DNA of 43,023 bases, from the NCBI RefSeq assembly GCF_000156655.1, contig NZ_DS996841.1:142409-185431 (forward strand), in the 5' to 3' direction. Positions 41,801 to 43,023 of this stretch are shown here, piece after piece (positions within the stretch are counted from its first letter, which is position 1; the number at the start of each line of letters is the position of its first letter). The translations under genes and the position numbers were made by a program. The notes under the pieces are model-generated. The model was not told the DNA's origin, ran no database searches, and saw only the letters and a program-made list of their open reading frames with translations. The stretch comes from Holdemanella biformis DSM 3989 (GTDB lineage Bacteria; Bacillota_I; Bacilli_A; Erysipelotrichales; Erysipelotrichaceae).

Positions 41801-42417
41801 TACTGTAATATATACATATTATCTTCAATCAATCGAATCACTTTTCGTACAAATTGTACACTTACCAAATCATTGACTTTATGTCCCGTCGTTTCTAACT
41901 CACTAATTTCAATAATGGGTAAAGAATATTTGTCTAATTCTTCTTTTTTAATAGGTGTATGAAACGTATGTCCACAATCCAAATCGTAAAACAAGTAATA
42001 GTGATATATCGGCTCATCCTTAAGTTCAACATCTCCAAAGTACACAATGGAATAATCATCGTCTATATACTGCCCTTCGTAAAAGAATTGTTTCTTGTAC
42101 TTTTTGTACTCCTCAGTTTCGTAGCTATAGATTCTTTCAATCTTGTAACCAATGAATTCTTTGTGAATACAAATGGGTGTCAAAATTTGCAACAACATAT
42201 CTTTCATGCGATACATCTCTAGTTTCTTCTCTCTAGCTCCTTCAATAAATGCAGAATTATCTACATACCGATGACATCTAGAATACGCTCTTTGTTCCCT
42301 TTCTTTGTCCCGATAGTTTTTGGCTCGTTTATTCACACTATACAAACAATCCACTAGCATTTGTTTGGTGATAATGTGATTTAAAAGATTATCCCTATAT
42401 TCTTTTGGTGTTTTCAT
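41800..42417 (-). CDS. Hypothetical protein, charged, unknown family
   Basis: 205 residues from ATG 42417 (GGAGG 6 nt upstream). It is soluble and rich in Lys, Glu and Tyr. Helical N-terminal half (QMLVDCLYSVNKRAKNYRDK), then a strand-rich region with DCGHTFHTPI and a YHYYLFYDLDCG segment. I recognise no domain. It is a single gene between the ABC remnant and a possible invertible promoter at 42525-42648, whose other orientation would face this gene. Confidence 0.7.
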   Translation of the reverse strand: MKTPKEYRDNLLNHIITKQMLVDCLYSVNKRAKNYRDKEREQRAYSRCHRYVDNSAFIEGAREKKLEMYRMKDMLLQILTPICIHKEFIGYKIERIYSYETEEYKKYKKQFFYEGQYIDDDYSIVYFGDVELKDEPIYHYYLFYDLDCGHTFHTPIKKEELDKYSLPIIEISELETTGHKVNDLVSVQFVRKVIRLIEDNMYILQ

Positions 42418-42524
42418 ATTTGTCCTCCATTTTCGTATAATATTCAAATTTATAATTCTTATTTGAGAACAAATACTTGCATATTCATTATATCATTAAT
42501 AATCACTTTTTAGAGATAAATAAT

Positions 42525-42648
42525 CCTATTGAAATTTCTGCACGTTTTTGACATTATTTTCAGTAGCATTGACATTTATGTATATAATCGACATTATTTT
42601 CAGTAGCATTGATATTTATGTACAGTTTTGAATATAATTTCAATAGGA
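42525..42648. repeat. 13-bp inverted repeats flanking a promoter region (candidate invertible element)
   Basis: TCCTATTGAAATT (42525-42537) and AATTTCAATAGGA (42636-42648) are perfect inverted repeats around a 98-nt core that holds a tandem 33-bp repeat and a promoter (TTGATA 42609, TATAAT 42633) pointing right. Inversion would point it left at the 205-residue protein gene. Confidence 0.5.
42550..42622. repeat. Tandem 33-bp direct repeat, 40-bp period
   Basis: Positions 42550-42582 and 42590-42622 match at 32 of 33 positions. Each copy begins GACATTATTTTCAG and contains TTGACA or TTGATA, a -35-like hexamer, so the promoter region may have been duplicated or may hold repeated operator sites. 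Confidence 0.75.
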
Positions 42649-42658
42649 GGATGTGCAT

Positions 42659-42715
42659 ATGATAGTTCGAGAGAAATATTTATCAGAAATACGTCCATTT
42701 TATAATGCAATCTAA
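42659..42715 (+). pseudogene. N-terminal stub of an AAA_14/DUF4143 ATPase
   Basis: AATAGGAGG is followed after 8 nt by ATG and 18 codons encoding MIVREKYLSEIRPFYNAI, then TAA. The sequence is the usual N-terminus of AAA_14 ATPases (compare the start of the gene at 11873-13078), with the Walker A that should follow about 10 residues later missing. The IS200/IS605 element begins at this point, so the gene was broken by insertion; the rest may lie beyond the window. Confidence 0.75.
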
Positions 42716-43023
42716 GAACACTCGTGACTTTAGTCATGAGATGAATTGGATTGGCAGATGTTAGATAAATAATTTAAAAATAAATCATAAATATAGCGCT
42801 TAAAATATATACATATGTTATAATATTGATGAGGAGAAAACATATGGAAGTTGTTAAAGGAAGAGGCTATGTCTATTCAATACAGTATCATATTGTATGG
42901 TGTGTAAAGTATCGTCGTGATGTCTTGAACGGAAAGGTTTCAACAAGATTAAAAGAGTTGCTGACTCGGATTTCAAAGGATAATGGTTTTCAAATTCTGG
43001 AAATGAATATGGATGAGGATCAC
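42716..43023 (+). mobile_element. IS200/IS605-family element, left end and start of tnpA
   Basis: A 9-bp imperfect hairpin at 42721-42740 (CTCGTGACT / AGTCATGAG with one G-U pair) followed about 100 nt later by tnpA fits the subterminal left-end hairpin of IS200/IS605 transposons. The exact left boundary is uncertain by several bases. The element continues past the window. Confidence 0.75.
42844..43023 (+). CDS. tnpA: IS200/IS605 TnpA transposase (Y1 HUH), partial
   Basis: The first 60 codons are present and the window ends inside the gene. The segments YHIVWCVKYRRDVL and ISKDNGFQILEMNMDEDH are diagnostic; the last residue is the first His of the HUH metal-binding motif, with the catalytic Tyr expected downstream. 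An extended -10 (TGTTATAAT) and GAGGAG precede the ATG. Whether a tnpB follows cannot be seen. Confidence 0.93.
   Translation, partial: MEVVKGRGYVYSIQYHIVWCVKYRRDVLNGKVSTRLKELLTRISKDNGFQILEMNMDEDH

Overview
The window looks like chromosome of a low-GC, anaerobic Bacillota (Firmicutes) bacterium. Strong AGGAGG-type ribosome sites, many extended -10 promoters, the block rodZ-like gene / pgsA / cinA / recA, and the mix of gene families would fit an Erysipelotrichia-like gut organism. That placement is inference: no rRNA is present. I found no tRNA, rRNA, CRISPR array or prophage.

Layout. 1-5.2 kb: core genes on the minus strand (rodZ-like, pgsA, cinA, recA) followed by the NAD-salvage pair pncA-pncB. 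5.3-9.5 kb: a PIN/NYN-like protein with msrA, then a flavoprotein, a HAD phosphatase and a YitT membrane protein. 9.5-14.4 kb: small regulated units: a membrane-anchored choloylglycine-hydrolase-like enzyme with a MarR regulator and a palindromic operator; a Bax-inhibitor-1 protein; an AAA_14/DUF4143 ATPase; and an SPFH protein with an Arc-like repressor and tandem operator half-sites. 14.5-17.6 kb: hxlA-hxlB-manA (ribulose monophosphate enzymes plus phosphomannose isomerase) divergent from a DeoR regulator.

18-26.9 kb is the most interesting metabolic block. A LysR regulator is divergent from a seven-gene operon: an enoate-reductase-like Fe-S flavoenzyme, a YdiB-type quinate/shikimate dehydrogenase, an MFS carrier, a TRAP transporter (Q, M, P) and type I dehydroquinase AroD. 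I read it as uptake of quinate/shikimate, oxidation to 3-dehydro compounds, and reduction of the enone 3-dehydroshikimate as an electron sink. About 1.3 kb further on lies a separate biosynthetic AroE-AroK fusion. Its leader encodes a 12-residue peptide with four consecutive Tyr codons and a Phe codon, followed by a hairpin and an intrinsic terminator, which looks like aromatic-amino-acid attenuation.

29.5-36.9 kb: a serine hydrolase whose natural start may be an ATA codon; MerR and MATE genes sharing a textbook 19-bp-spacer MerR promoter; and a lactate racemase locus (larA, aquaglyceroporin, Crp/Fnr regulator, ECF S-component). 36.9-41.3 kb: a lipoprotein, a CHASE hybrid histidine kinase with a C-terminal CPCC zinc-ribbon tail, and a CHASE-GGDEF-PAS diguanylate cyclase. 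41.3-43 kb is a scrap zone: a 5'-truncated ABC ATPase, an unknown 205-residue protein, a possible invertible promoter, an AAA_14 gene stub, and the left end of an IS200/IS605 element with its tnpA running off the window.

A recurring pattern is a -10 hexamer exactly 6 nt before an ATG with no ribosome site (sensor kinase, Tyr leader peptide, DeoR gene, possibly the MarR gene), which predicts leaderless transcripts.
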